From contig NC_064443.1 in NCBI RefSeq assembly GCF_023343835.1, positions 4,960,001 to 5,024,000 on the forward strand: a DNA stretch of 64,000 nucleotides. Reading direction: 5' to 3'. Made by a program: the position numbers and the translations under genes. Every line of letters begins with the position of its first letter. Positions within the stretch are counted from its first letter, which is position 1. The notes under the pieces are model-generated. The model was not told the origin of the DNA. It worked only from the letters and a program-made list of their open reading frames with translations, and ran no database searches. Source of the DNA: Lagopus muta (lineage: Eukaryota; Chordata; Aves; Galliformes; Phasianidae). This document shows positions 13,301 to 26,247 of the stretch, piece after piece.

Positions 13301-16300
13301 CAAACAATTCAGAAGCACGCGGTCTGAAAATCCAAAAATGGAACTGTGCTAAGCAGGAAAGGACAGCTATGGCAAATGTTGACATTAAAAATGAAGCTGT
13401 ATAGTTAATAAAAATTTTTGTGCTGGTTTAGTGTTTAAACAGGAAAAGATAAATTCAAAGATAATTAAATTTTCCTTCTGCATATGAGGAAACATTTTTT
13501 TTTTTTACATGAGATTCATATAATGCCAGTTAGAAATAGCACTCATCTCTTCCTATCTGAACTCAGTCTAATTATTTCAACCTTGTGAAGCAATATTTAA
13601 TCCTGCAAGTATTTAATCCTGACCATTTAGCCTGCACAACTCACAGATTAATTCCTCTTCTGTTTATCACTGTACAACCAAAAGCTCTGCAAAAACAGTG
13701 ATAATAATGTTCCCTATCCATTCCCCCGAGACTCACCAGAGCCTGAAAATTCTTCCCACACCCGGCAGCCCACTGGCACCATCAGCAGTGGTTTTGATCC
13801 GAAGGAGAAATCCAAAGACTGAGAAAGGATCCCATCTGTGAGGATGTGCGTAAACAGAATCAAAGTGTACCTGGGGTTAACAGTTCTTGGGGAGAGCAAA
13901 GGGAATAAGCTGAGATGCGCCTTTCCAAAAGGCTGTAATGAATTCTTTGTGTTGGCAGAAATACCTGGACCCACACGCTGAACTCTTGAGTGTCACATGG
14001 GTGAGGAAGCTAAAAAAAGGCAAACCTATAGGCTTCGTTTAAACTGCCCCCAACATGCTAGTGTTTTCCCCCAAGAAAACTAATGTGTTTCTTCCAAACT
14101 TTTCTACAGTTTTCTTGGGATTTTAATATTTCGCTCTCTTTAGTTTAATACTTTTTAACTCTTTTATTTTTAGATTCCATATTTCACAGTGGTCTGTAGA
14201 GTCTGCTTGACGCCAGCGAATGTAACTGGATCCCAAGCCCCTGCAAGCCAGGAATTGCAGCCATGATCAGCATGCTGCCGAGAACGCAAACCTTGGCACT
14301 GGCCAAAACCAAATACTCTGAATCCTCTATTTATCTTATGGCAGGGCTTGGGAAAGGAGGAAAGAGGAGTTCATCAAAAGGTGAAAAAAAAATGGCTGGG
14401 AAAGGCTAGGAATAAGTAAACAGAAATCCACGATGCAAATAAGTCAGTTCTACAACAGATTTATGAAACTTCCAAAAGCTAGAACAGGGGTTTGCAAAAA
14501 ATATTTCGTTCTCCAGTAACCTAGTAACAGCACAGGCATGCACAAAGCAGATCGCCTTTATAAAAAGCTTGTGTCAGCAAGGTTGACTTTAGTGGAATAA
14601 ATAAGAATAAGCTACTTGGCAGCAGATCACTGCTGACAATAATCTCACAGGTCAGATTTTCCAAGTTCATTTCATAGCTCATTCAATACACACATAACTC
14701 CAACTACCATTTCTGTCTAGGAATAATACGGGGCACCATCTTCCACACAGCCTTTGATGAGGTGTTGGGTTTTTACCTTAATTTTACGTGGTGTGCAGCT
14801 GAAATAAATCTGGTCTCTGACACTAAGGAGCTGTATTGCTTTGCCTGAACTCCTTTTTTTCTGTCACTTACAGCTCTTTCTTCCTGTAGAAGAGAACAAA
14901 ATGAAGGATTGATGGTTTATTTGACTAAGAAGTTGTTCATCCTAACTATTCTAGGTTTTCTAACTTGGGTAACTTGTGCAGTGCTCACAACAGTGTGAGC
15001 ATTTCACAGAAGAAAAAACAAGTGTATCAAGGCAGTTATTTGCCAAAGGTGACATGATGAGTCAGCAGCACAGCCAAGATTAGAGTACAGCGTTCATACT
15101 GCCCATCCCACATGGGGCTCACTAAACCACTGCTCCTCCTGCAGCCTCCAGGGAATAAAGTTCATTTAGTTAGGTGGTAAATGCTCAACTCCTGCCCTTG
15201 CACTTCACCTTGTTATTTATCTGAGTTTTGGCAGGCATAATTGTTTGTAGCCAAGAAAGACTACAGCTCAAGAGAAACAAAAAAAAAGCATTGATCTTAT
15301 CTGTGCAAGAAGGGACACTGCAACAGCAAAGTTTGAGAGAACAAGAACAGCAGTCTGCACTGGGAATATAGGTTGTATGTAACACTGAAATTGCTTGATG
15401 TGATTTTTGACAAGTCAGCTTCTTTGCCTCTTCATCAGTAAGAAACACAGAGCGAAAGACCTGTAAAGCAAAGATCTTGAGCACAGCAATTGATTTTATA
15501 TGTCACTTTTTGTCAGTGTGCAAAGAAAGTTCTGTATATTTTTAAAATCCATTTAGCAAATTATGTAGCACTAATGTATTTTCTCCTCCTGGCACAGATG
15601 TATTTGGTATTCACATTTGCTCAGCTAACAAGAAGCCAGTCCTCAGCAGTGCTGCCAGCAGAAAGTGATGCTGCATTACACAGGTGCAGGAAGTGTTCTG
15701 CCTTCAGTGGGCTGTTGTAGCGTGGCACTGAATATCTCAGTTTAGGAGTCGCTGTTGAAGCACTGTGGTGCTTCAGTTTCTTATCATATTAAGTATAATA
15801 AAAGTGGGAATCTTGCTGGTTTCCCGTGTTGCTGCAGCTTTTCTTTAGAGTTGTTCTTACGAAGAATTTTCTGTGAATGATCCCAAACTATAACTTTATC
15901 TTCCTGCTCCTGGCTAGCAGCAGCCTGATATACTTCCTTGAAAAAGCTTCAGATGCTTAATGATGAGTCAGAGTTTTTAGTAATTTACACATTGGCAATT
16001 TGTCCACTGAGTTGCTTTTTATTTTTTAAAGGAATTGCCAAAACTTTGTTGATTGTTTTAGTAAAGGAGTTTCTGATCTAGAGTACCTATCTATTTATCT
16101 GTTTTCTTGTTGTTGTTGTTTATTGTCTTCCAGCATTCAGGATGTTCAATAGATTATGTAAAACAGTGTAAACTGACACAGTAGTTGTTGGAGATTAATA
16201 ATATCCCTAAAAGCCCTCTGCTTGCTTCACGGGGCTCAGAAAAGGCTCACAGAGCAGAAAGTCTAGTGAGTGCTATGAGGGCTGGTCTCTGGGAAACTGC

Positions 16301-19300
16301 AAGTAGCAAAGAACTGTCACCACCAAGCAACCTCTTGAGGTCAGCAGAACCCAAGATGGAGTGAGCACTAGAAAGCAGGTGACCATCAGGAAAGAAAATG
16401 TGTGACAGTGGTCTCTGTCAGTGAGGTACTTTCCTACTTGGGCTGCAGTACAAGTTCTTATAATATTGAGAGCCAAACTGTAATTTGGTGGTATATATCA
16501 CATCCTATTTAATAAGTTATCAGGCTAAAAATGGTTTTAAGTGTGGAATCTGTTTCTATATGGATTTGAATGCATATGGCAGTACTTTTTCTGTGATAGA
16601 TGATACAGAAATGCTTGTGCTGGCAGGAAATGCAGCCAGATATTCTAGGAAGCCTCCATGTTAGGCTAAGACAGCTATAAAAAGAAAATAGGGTGCTGCT
16701 TGGATGGTTTAATAGTAAGAACTGAGTTACCATTACTGGTCATGTTTCATCAACTTTTTGCATTTCTATCACCAAGAAATATATAAATGATTCCATGAGA
16801 GCAGGACACACAGGCAGCCTTAAAGCCCTTAGAATGTAAATATTTGTAAAGCAGATGGTGAGCCCTGAGTATTAGGGTAAACATAAATTTTTCTGTTTTA
16901 TTCTCATGTGCAAGTGTATTTTATTCAGACCTTAATCTTTGTGCTGTGTAACTGCCACTAAATAAACAGTTTCTTTTCAACTAATCTCTAGAGAAAGATT
17001 GCTTCCTACCTATTCCTGTCGTGCTTCTTGCAGGCATGTTGCTCCTTCCTTCACAGACTGACTCTTCCTTTTATTTGGGGATAGTAAATGAAAGACTAAT
17101 CTAGACATCTGTGGAGAAAGTAGATTTTAAAACTAATGATACACAGATATGATGTGGGAGGTATAGATAATTTAAATTCAAATCCTGAGGTTTTTATTCG
17201 GTTCTGTAACTGTAAGGAGATCAGCTGTAATTATGTTTTTGAGAGAAGATAGCAGTATCCTCGCAGTCTGACTGGCAGTGTGTAACTTTAGGGTCTTTCT
17301 GGGAAGAGGTGGATACCATTCTTTATTTTGAGTTGCTTTCTGGAAGATCCCATCTCTGTCTGTTGAGCACAGAGTGTGCCAGGATTAGCAGAGCCAAACC
17401 TTGTTCACATTAATTCCTTCAATGTGAGGGTTTTTCTTTAGACTGAGGAGCATTCGATCTCCTCTCTCTTATTTCAGCTGCAATGAAAAAAATCCTGTCA
17501 AATGGTAATCAGATTCAGATCCTTTATCTCCACTGGTGTTTTGCTCAGTTAATTATTCTCACTGCTGCTTTTCCCTGTCATTTTTGCCATCAGCTGAAAA
17601 GCTGAAAACTCTACTTTTCTAAGTATTTCCATCAGCTAGGAATTTCATACGTGCCATGATCTGAATTTATCAATGGACTGAACAGTCATTTGTAACATAT
17701 ATTTTGTACTTCTTTGAACTATTTGTCCACGTGCAGAGAGATTACTGAATTAGCTGTAACAGGTTTGGTGATGAAACATTAAGTATGCAAAGAATATTTC
17801 CCAGGAGCTCAGTTTCCCAACAGTGCCATTCTGTTATTGACTTGGACTTGCTTCATGACTGTTGTTACAGTATTTTTACTGGATTTTCTTTCTTGCTTTT
17901 TTGAAGTATGCTTTGTGGTTACTTATTCAGATCAGAAACCAAAGCCCAAAGGGGACCGAGTGCTTTCCCAATTGTAGATACACAGACTTAGGCAGGACAG
18001 GCACACAGATGCCTGGATGTCTGTAGCAAATACACATCTTGGCTACTATAAATATATCAGCAGCAAAATGAGCAAATATGTTATTCTGAATAAATGACTT
18101 TTTAGATGTTACATTTTATTACTATGTTCAAATGGTTTTATTTATTTCAGAATCAAAGCAGTAGGCTACTCTACTTTTTATATCAATTTTATATCTTGAT
18201 AGACTTGTGCCCTCACTTTCGTGGGTTAATACTGAACAAAATTAAAGCCAAAATAACATTAGAAAAATCCTGGATTTTGTACAGAACTTCTGTGTGGCCA
18301 CTTTGATAACCTTAGATGATGTAGCAGTTAGCATTTTGTTTATGTGGGCTCTCAATACCCTCGATATCTCTGTGTAATATATAGAAGGAGACGGAGAAAA
18401 CCAGGAACTAAATGGGACAAGGGGAATGAACTCCCATGTGACTATTACATCACTGAGAAGTATCACCAGTCTCTCTCCTCATGGTATTACTAAGTAACAA
18501 CTTGAATTTTTGTACATTTGGGACTGGGCTGAGTCTAAAAATGATAACGTAAGATATTGCAGAAGTTAAATAGTTTTGGAGGGAAAGAACCATTTTGTTT
18601 TGTTTATCTCAGAAAAATGATGGTCAGAATAGTTCTTGAGGGTGAGCTCGGCTGCAGTACACAGCAGGAAGCACTGAGGTGCTGGGCTTCATAAACTGCC
18701 CTATGAGTAATTTGGCATCTCGGCAGAGGCAAAAACAGGGAAAGTCCCCCAAGTCAACAGACACAGCCGTGTTACTGTAAGGACTTGTGGAACAGAGCTC
18801 TGGGTTTTTATTCTCAGACCTGTCACCCACATGTGACTGTGGACAAATTCTCTGCGATGCCATTAATAACATAACTGAGTAACACAGTATCGGATGTTAA
18901 ACTATCAACATGATCAACACGCCATCCAAACTGCATGGAGCAGATGTCAATATTCATAGATAATAAGGATTTTGAAAAATGTGTACTTGCTGTGTATGTA
19001 CTGTTCAAAAATTACCACTATAGCTGCTTTCCAGTAAGTAGAAATTTCATTAAAGATATTGTTGCATACAGAATAACATACATACTTTTATCAGGCCAAG
19101 ATTTCAACTGAAATCGTTGGAACAAGATCTTCAGACTTTCATTGCCGTTCATTTTTGCTTATCCCGTGCAATATACATACATAGGAATAGCAAGCACAAA
19201 GCATGCTTATCTTCCAGAGCCAGGATGAGAATAAAGACACTCCTTGGTGTTGATAACAACTGCTTTGTGGTTGAAACTGGATCCTTGATGTTCAGTGCCT

Positions 19301-22156
19301 TGTTTTATGTGGCGAGGTGGGAGGAGTCCTTAGGCTCCGTATTTCTCTGTTATCAGCTGGGAAGCAAGTGCTTGAGTTTCTTTCCTGGGGGAGACTAACT
19401 CCTGACAAGGTTCTCTCACATTTTAACAAAGGGCCAAGACAGCTTTTTAAGTAAGTATGCTTTATGAAGTTTGGAATCAGTGTCCTAATCTTAGGAAAAA
19501 ATAAAAGCAACAATGAAAGTCAAATCAATGAAAGCAGCTTTTTGGTTATATATAGACAGATATTTATATCCGTATAATTTTTTGCAAACCAAACACGTAT
19601 TGGAGAGTGAAACTCAATAGATGCAACTTCTATTCATCGATCTGGTTTCCCTTCCTGGACAGAAAGTGGAAACTGTAGAACAAAATAAAATAGAAGTTAA
19701 ATTTCAAATCTAATCGTTTAACTACATAGTCACAATGAGAACTTTATTTTTCATAATCATACATTCTAACTGTAACTGGTCAATCCTTGCTGTTCACCAT
19801 ATAAAAAGTAGAAGATCCTAGAAAATAATGGAAGAAGTAATAATTACAGGGAGCTTTTTCTAAGTTCCAAGAAGAACAGAGCAGAAAAAACAGTCAAGTT
19901 AAAAATCTCTAATTATTTAAATGTATAGACTGTTTCAGGCCAGTCACAGTTCGACATTTCTGACAATAACCATAACATGTCTGTTGGTCTAACTGTGACA
20001 CTTTGAATCTCCACATGGCTTTGATTGTCACCTCAAATCAGGTAGCTGAATTGTACCTAGAAAACAGCTGCACATGTGTTCAGCTATGGTTGATGCTTTT
20101 TAGTAAAAGTGCTGTTGAGATCATAGTTTTCATCAAGGGTAGGGTTAAATGAGTTTCACTTAGAAGTTTTCAATTGCTATCTATGAAGCATGAATCAGGA
20201 GGAATCCTGCTTGGCTCTAGGCTCTCCAGGGAACAGGCAGACTTGGCAGTTCAAGGAAAAACTTGTTCATAAAATGAACAAAAGACAGATTGAGACAGCC
20301 ACAACGTCACTTTGAGAGTCACTTTTAAGATTAGAAATGCACTTTAGCTGAGCCTGTCACCTGCTCTCAAGCCTGTTTACTGTACACATTACTAAGTGCA
20401 GTTATTACTGCTTGCTCTCTTTCTCAGATCTGGGCGTACCTTTTCAAAAGACATTATGGAAAATGCCTAATGTAAACCTAGCTTGCTCCTCTGGAAGCTG
20501 GTCAGCTTTGTAGCTATTGTTCAGCAGAGCACTGGTTATCTGACACTGCATACTGGGAAGGTTAAGTGAATGTCAGCTCCTTTAAAGGCACAGGTACCTG
20601 AAGCACTGAAGTTTGTGTCCGTCCTCTATATGTGGTTACATGCAGCCTTTTTCAAAGTCATTATCTGTCATTCATTACATAGCCTAAATGGTTTTGGCTA
20701 TATCAGACTGGGTCTAAATTCCAAATGACACCTACCCCTAAGGCTTTTTATATAAAGGTAACTGGTCTCTTGCATATGTTGTAAAACATGCTGATCTGCT
20801 TTGCATACTTTTCTGCTCTTCAGCCAGTCTGTCTAACAAGGCCAAAGGCACGCTGCTGACTCAGGCACAGCATCTCTTACAGTCTGTAGTTCTGTGTCTC
20901 CAGCCAAGTATCCAGAGAGACACTGCAGTTCATTAGTGAAAGAGGCACTGCGAGTACTGGGGGAAACTACCAAACCAGAAGTGAAATGTTAACATTAATT
21001 CAGTATTAAATTGGAAAATGTAATTTAAAAGTAGTCTTGCATCTCTGAATCTTCCATGTTTCATATCCTGTATACTTTATGTAGTCTGCCAAGAGCAAAT
21101 AGCAGTGACAGTTGAGTTCTACCTCACAAAGGGAAATATGTAACCAAAGCCAAGTTAGCATGTGAACAACACGACCTTTAGAAATCACCAACTTTTGTAT
21201 GCTCAGACTCAGATGCAGATTTTAGGGAACATTTATATTTCTCTTATACTCTCTTTTTCACAGAAATGTAGAGTTACTCAGATGGGAAAGCTTTTGCACC
21301 ACCTTGAGGAAGGAGCTATTTGATGAATATATACGGATTCTCTTCTGTGCAGTCAAGCATTGGGCAGGAGGGCTATGGGACATGTCACACCCAGTTCTTG
21401 CACCAGCCCCAGTACAGCTCTGAGAATCTCTGACGAGGATTCCTCCCAAAGCAATGTTAACCCATCGGGCTGAACTGAGAGTCACTGAGAACTGATTCTC
21501 CAAGTCCAAAGAGAGGATGACTTAAGTTGATTAGAAATTTGACTAGCCAGAGGGCAACATCTTGTATCACAACATTGAAGTCTCTTTCCTACCTACTCTC
21601 ATTTTTGAAAAATTCACATCTGAAAACTCATTTCATTTGGTCTTTCAAACATGAAAGTTGGTCTCTGGTCTGGAACCAAGCATAGTGAGCTTTGACCCAA
21701 GAGGAATGTACTTATTAAAACTAGAAACAATAGAAGCAAAGGTCTTAAACTGACAGCCAACAGTATGTTTTTAAAGACTACTTTATGAGTTTGCTAAGGT
21801 TGTGTATAAAGATTCAACTTACAGATATAGTATAAAGTATTATATTTATTGGAGTTCTTCCTTCTGTGCAGTTCTTTCCAAACCAACAGTTAGGTATTCT
21901 GATAGTTTTCATTTATTTACAGTTTCTGAGCTCCTTTGCTCCCCTTGCTAATGACAGTTCTGTATCAGGCTAAGAAGTGTCCTTGGACAGTATCTCCAGA
22001 AAGGGGTATACATAGTGGAGTATCCTGAGAAGCTGAAAGCAGTCTGGCAATACGTGTTTCTATGCTGCCATCACAGCCATCTTCCTGATGCCTCCCAGTC
22101 TGCCTGAGCTGTGGTTTGGCTGGGGTTCCAGCTTAGTGCTGCTGCCAGGGCTGCCT

Positions 22157-23034
22157 CTAGCAAGATGGGGGCTGATGGTGGCCTTCCTTTTCAGGGGACT
22201 CTGAGACCCCCAGCCAAGCAGTCCCTGCACTGCGTGGAGAAGCCCACTGCTGCCGCATGCCCTGGCTCCTCCTGCGGCTCCTCTGATGACATAGGGGTTG
22301 TGCTGGGCTGCTCAGAACGCCCACAAAAGATGCCAGGGAGCTCATCAGTCCTGGGGCCTGCAGGGCTGGTGGAGCTGACTCTGCTGGGCCACAGTCAGGA
22401 GGCTCCTGATGGGAGGCCTGCTGTCCTCCTGCCCTCTTGCAGCACAGGTGTCCTGGCGGTCCTGCTGTTGGTGGATCTCTGGGCCATATAGGGCTACAGC
22501 AATGGTAATGAGCTTCCTCACAAAGTGTGCTGTGAAGCCTCTCAGACTGGACTGCAGCTTTTGCAACAAGGTTGCTTCGTCATACCCATACTTGCAGATG
22601 AATCCAAGAATGATGTTCTATTTCGCATGTACGTCCCACCACCCATCAGTGCAGATCCAACTCATCTCTTGCTTCAGCCATCGGAGCAGGAGCCCGTTGT
22701 CCTGGATGTTTTTGAAAAAAGGCAGCCCAGACCTCAAGCAGGAAGTCGTGCTTGGTGCTTGGAATGAGCACTGGCTCTGCAGGCCCCTGCACATCCTGAA
22801 GGCCATTACCTGAGTGTGCTGTGGGGTGCAGGACAGGACACTCAAGATAGTCATCATCTGACCTCACTGAGTATTGAATTGTTCTTATCTCATGCCCACA
22901 TATGGCACATCTTGGCTTTTTTGCCCACCACAGTGCACTGCCATAACAAAGCTGGTGAAAACAGGGCGTCACATAGGCCACATTATCCTGGCTGTGTCAC
23001 AGATGAGGCAGTTTGAAGGCACTTCCATGGCCAT
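22157..23034 (-). pseudogene. TOPORS-like RING-finger retro-pseudogene
   Basis: Read on the minus strand from 23,034, this starts M-A-M-E-V-P-S-N-C-L-I-C, a truncated version of the N-terminus typical of TOPORS (E3 ubiquitin/SUMO ligase) RING domains. After a one-base frameshift near 22,990 the RING continues with PCFHQLC, then WAKKPRCAIC, then the diagnostic tail SVRSDDDYLE, matching the SVRAEDDF-type motif just after the TOPORS RING. A second frameshift near 22,715 follows EVWAAFF. The next frame has the family segment LLRWLKQEM, an in-frame TAG at 22,618-22,620, then FVRKLITIAVALYGPEI up to a TGA at 22,345-22,347. Remnants continue to about 22,157. The sixth zinc ligand is Ser (CYGS) where the family has Cys. 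There are no introns and the segment is GC-richer than its surroundings, as expected of a retrocopy. Two frameshifts, a stop and a lost ligand make it non-functional. The TOPORS-like assignment rests on recalled motifs, not a search. Confidence 0.75.
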
Positions 23035-25748
23035 GGAAGAAATAGATAGAAGCTGGAAATGTCATTTGTTAAAATACAAATTTTCTTATTCTCTTGTCCA
23101 ACGAAAGTTATATGGTGCTTTGTTGATATGTCAGTACCACTCACACAGTCAAATCCCTTCCAACATTATTTTTATAAATGTTTTTGTGACTCTCCTAAGC
23201 AGGCTCTTAAAAGTTTTCCTCCCTTGGAAAGTCAGAACATGGCTTTAATTTCTGCTAAAAGCTGTCTGAGAAACTGCGTCATATTCTGATTGTTGTCATA
23301 TTTCCTTTCCTATTTACATCAGTAGTAGCTTGAAAATATTATTTAAAGTGTCTGCAGCTTTTATGGGGAAAGTTGCATTGCACATCCAGACTATTAGGAG
23401 CTCAGCTGTGTGTGATCCCTTAAAGCAACATGCTAGAGTAGTGGTACAATCTGATGAACATAGCCTCCTGTACATCAGATCTGAGATGCAGCAGAGGCTG
23501 ATGATTAAGTCAATGGGGACTATGTACTATATTGAGCATACGCTATATAGTTTTGAAAATTGTATTCCTTGTTTGACTTCAAACATACTCTGTGCCTGGA
23601 ATGAAGTGGTACAAATTCAGACTTGAGTACCACAAGAGGAGCAGTGAGAGTAAATCCTCCTTCTCGCCTCAAAGCAGATGACAACTTCCCATTTTTTCTT
23701 ATGTTGAAACTCAGAATACTAAGAGCTTTGTTAGGTACTTGCTTTCGGCCATTAAGCCTATGTGGGTTGTGGGAGCTCCTGAATAAAACACTGCCATTCA
23801 TGCATCAACCCTGTATTTCTGTCTCACTTTCAGATTACAGATTGACCTGGAAAATGTTAAAAATAATTTCCCTGCTGTCTTGCCAACAAGTCTTTCTTTC
23901 TGCAGAATAGCTGCAGGTAGCTAGAAACAATTTCCTACTGTGATATAGGAGCAGAGAGTATTCTGAAAACCTTTCCTTCTGCAGCTAGCAGACAAGCAGT
24001 AATGAGCATTTCTTCTAATGGCTAAAGATTAAGTCACTAATGGCTGTTGCTGTGTTGGATGGAGTCTATTGATTAAAGGTTTGAATATCTGAAGACTCTC
24101 TTTCAGGTGACTGCATTCAGATCACAAAGTTTTGTTGATGCTTATGTCTTTCTCAGAAAGATGTGGATTTTGTGTTTGCTGCTGGTTTGGGAGTGCTGGA
24201 ATTAGCACGTCATGGCTGTAGACTAAAAAGTTCCAAATAGAAGGATATAAAGAACATGTAGAAGCTTCTGCAGCCAAGTGCTTGCAATCCATAAACCACA
24301 AACTGTATCCACGCTTGTGCAGATGGCAGGCACTGTAATTCATTAGTGAGTACAGCTGCACATGTAGAGGACTCTGTATTTTAAGATGTGTTTGGAGTCT
24401 GTATGACTGTATCATGTATAAGCTGTTGCTGTGGTACAATGGCTAAGCTGTTCTGAAGGACATAGCTGGTATTCAAAGACATCATCACAATTCTTGTGCT
24501 GTACAGTCCATGACTCAATTATATGAATCTTTGTAAGAAACTGTGAAACAAGGCCTGGGAAACAAGCAAGAAGATTTATAACTTTATACCTACATTTCAA
24601 TGTCAAAAAAATAAAAAAAGAACAATGATAAAAAAAATGAGCTGCATTTCATATTTTTCTTCTCGGCTCTAGGGAGTCAAGTCTGAAAGGCCCATCAGTG
24701 CAGCTGGCTATCAAACAACTAGACAAAGTGAATACCTGGTCAAAACAAAACTACTACCAGTAAGCAGTTAATGTCTATTTCTAAATTAGACTTTAACTTC
24801 TTGGAAGTCATCTATGAATTCTCCCCTAAACAGAGAATTACAATGTGCATGTACATGATGTAATTATTCTGGCACAGCTGCGAACTAATTTTGCTGTGGT
24901 TATTTCATTCGCAATAACCAAGTAACTGAATTAATCTATATTGTTGTCCAAATTAGGACATAGAACTAGGAACCTCAGGTTCAGTCCTCTTCTTATCACA
25001 GAAAAATTGCTTATTATCAATTGAGTGGTGACCTGCTACCTCGCATTCTTTACTTTTTGAATTCTACCTGGCCCAGCAGAGAAGCCTGAAGGAGGATAAC
25101 ATAGGACTGGTTGTATGAACAATGCTAATATCATTTTCTCTGTGTCAGATGATAAAAGACTTGTTTGTGTCTGGAAACTAACCATTTGAAAATATAAAAT
25201 TTAGTACTTTTCAGGCTATCCTCTTTAGTATTCAGAAGGCAATACATTAATTTGGCTGGTGATGTGTAGAACAGAAGACAGTGAATATGCAGAGTACAAC
25301 CAGAGCTGTGGTGACACTACTGTGAATTACACAAGTAGTGCTGAGTAGTTGAAAACAAAAGCTTAATGCATTTTGTAATGGATCTTCCATAAAGTATATG
25401 CTTGAATGTGATAATTCTAATACCTGAATTTCTACGTTTTGTCAGCTTACATTTTCTGTAAGTTGATGTGTTTCAATGAGTCATAGCATGTTTAGAGTTA
25501 TAGTAAATGCCAGCAATTGTGACCACTTGCTATTTATAGAATGGAGAAGTGCTAACTAGTATTTTCAGTGTAAGAATTTAAGCTTGCTGAACCCTTTCCA
25601 GCCAGGACAGTTTTCCACTTGAAAATGTTGATTGAATGGAAACTCCTTGAGCTATTTGTGGTTGATTCTTAATCTTAGCATCTCTCTGCTGACATTGAGA
25701 TGCATCTTGCTTAGCTGATACTGTGAATGACCTCTTCTGTTCATTTTA
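23035..25748. other. Intergenic sequence, nothing recognised
   Basis: AT-rich sequence between the RING pseudogene and a CR1 element. Short open frames occur on both strands (for example 23,623-23,910 plus and 24,122-24,439 minus), but none has a recognisable domain or paired splice sites. I see no gene, RNA or repeat I can name. Confidence 0.55.
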
Positions 25749-26247
25749 GAATCATAGAATCACCAAGGTTGAAAAAGACCTGCAAGATCACCCAGCCCAA
25801 CCATCCACCTATCACCAATAGCTCTCACTAAACCATGTCCCTCAACACAACGTCCGAATGTTCCTCGAACACCTCCAGGGTCGGTGACTCCACCACCTCC
25901 TGGCAGCCCATTCCAGAGCCTGACCACTTTTTCAGAGTAGTATTTCCTAACATCCAGCCTGAATGTCCCCTGGCGCAGTTTGAAGCCAGTCCCTCTAGTT
26001 CTATCACCAGTTACACGAGAGGAGAGGCCAATCCCCAGCTCACTACAACTTCCCTTCAGGTAATTATAGAGAGAAACAAGGTCAACCCTGAGCCTCCTCT
26101 TCTCCAGACTGAACAATCCCAGCTCCTTCAGGCACTCCTCATAAGACTTGTGCTTCAGACCCCTCATCAGCTTTGTTGCCTTTCTTTAAAGATGCTCCAG
26201 CGCCTCAATGACTTTCTTGCAGCGAGGGGCCCATTTTCTTCTTCAGC
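25749..26247 (-). mobile_element. CR1 LINE, 5'-truncated, minus strand
   Basis: The plus strand begins with AATCATAGAATCACCAAGG, the reverse complement of a CR1 3' end with its ATTCTATG-type terminal repeat. It then runs through typical CR1 text (ACCTCCAGGGTCGGTGACTC, then CCTGGCAGCCCATTCCAGA) before decaying around 26,247. On the minus strand 25,760-26,167 is an open frame of 135 codons with the C-terminal part of CR1 ORF2, recognisable from [17 protein letters not shown]. This is the end of the reverse-transcriptase/endonuclease protein. The copy is about 500 bp, so most of ORF2 and all of ORF1 are missing, as is normal for CR1. The open frame suggests a fairly young copy. Confidence 0.93.

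Larger units (their letters stand above)
1..22100. other. AT-rich intergenic sequence, no gene recognised
   Basis: I find no protein-coding gene, RNA gene or clear transposon that I can support here. Open frames are short (mostly 60-130 codons), overlap in several frames and resemble no family I know. Contents worth noting are simple repeats near 2,877, 5,887 and 10,321, a motif-dense AT-rich patch at about 5,330-5,500, and one open segment at 13,737-13,870 (minus) with good splice signals. The last two are discussed as findings. The stretch probably belongs to the gene-poor spacer upstream of CNBP. A distant exon of a large gene cannot be excluded without transcript data. Confidence 0.6.

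Noticed and set aside
22111-22491. A 126-codon plus-strand open frame
   Set aside because: It is antisense to the TOPORS-like pseudogene; the minus strand explains the sequence better.
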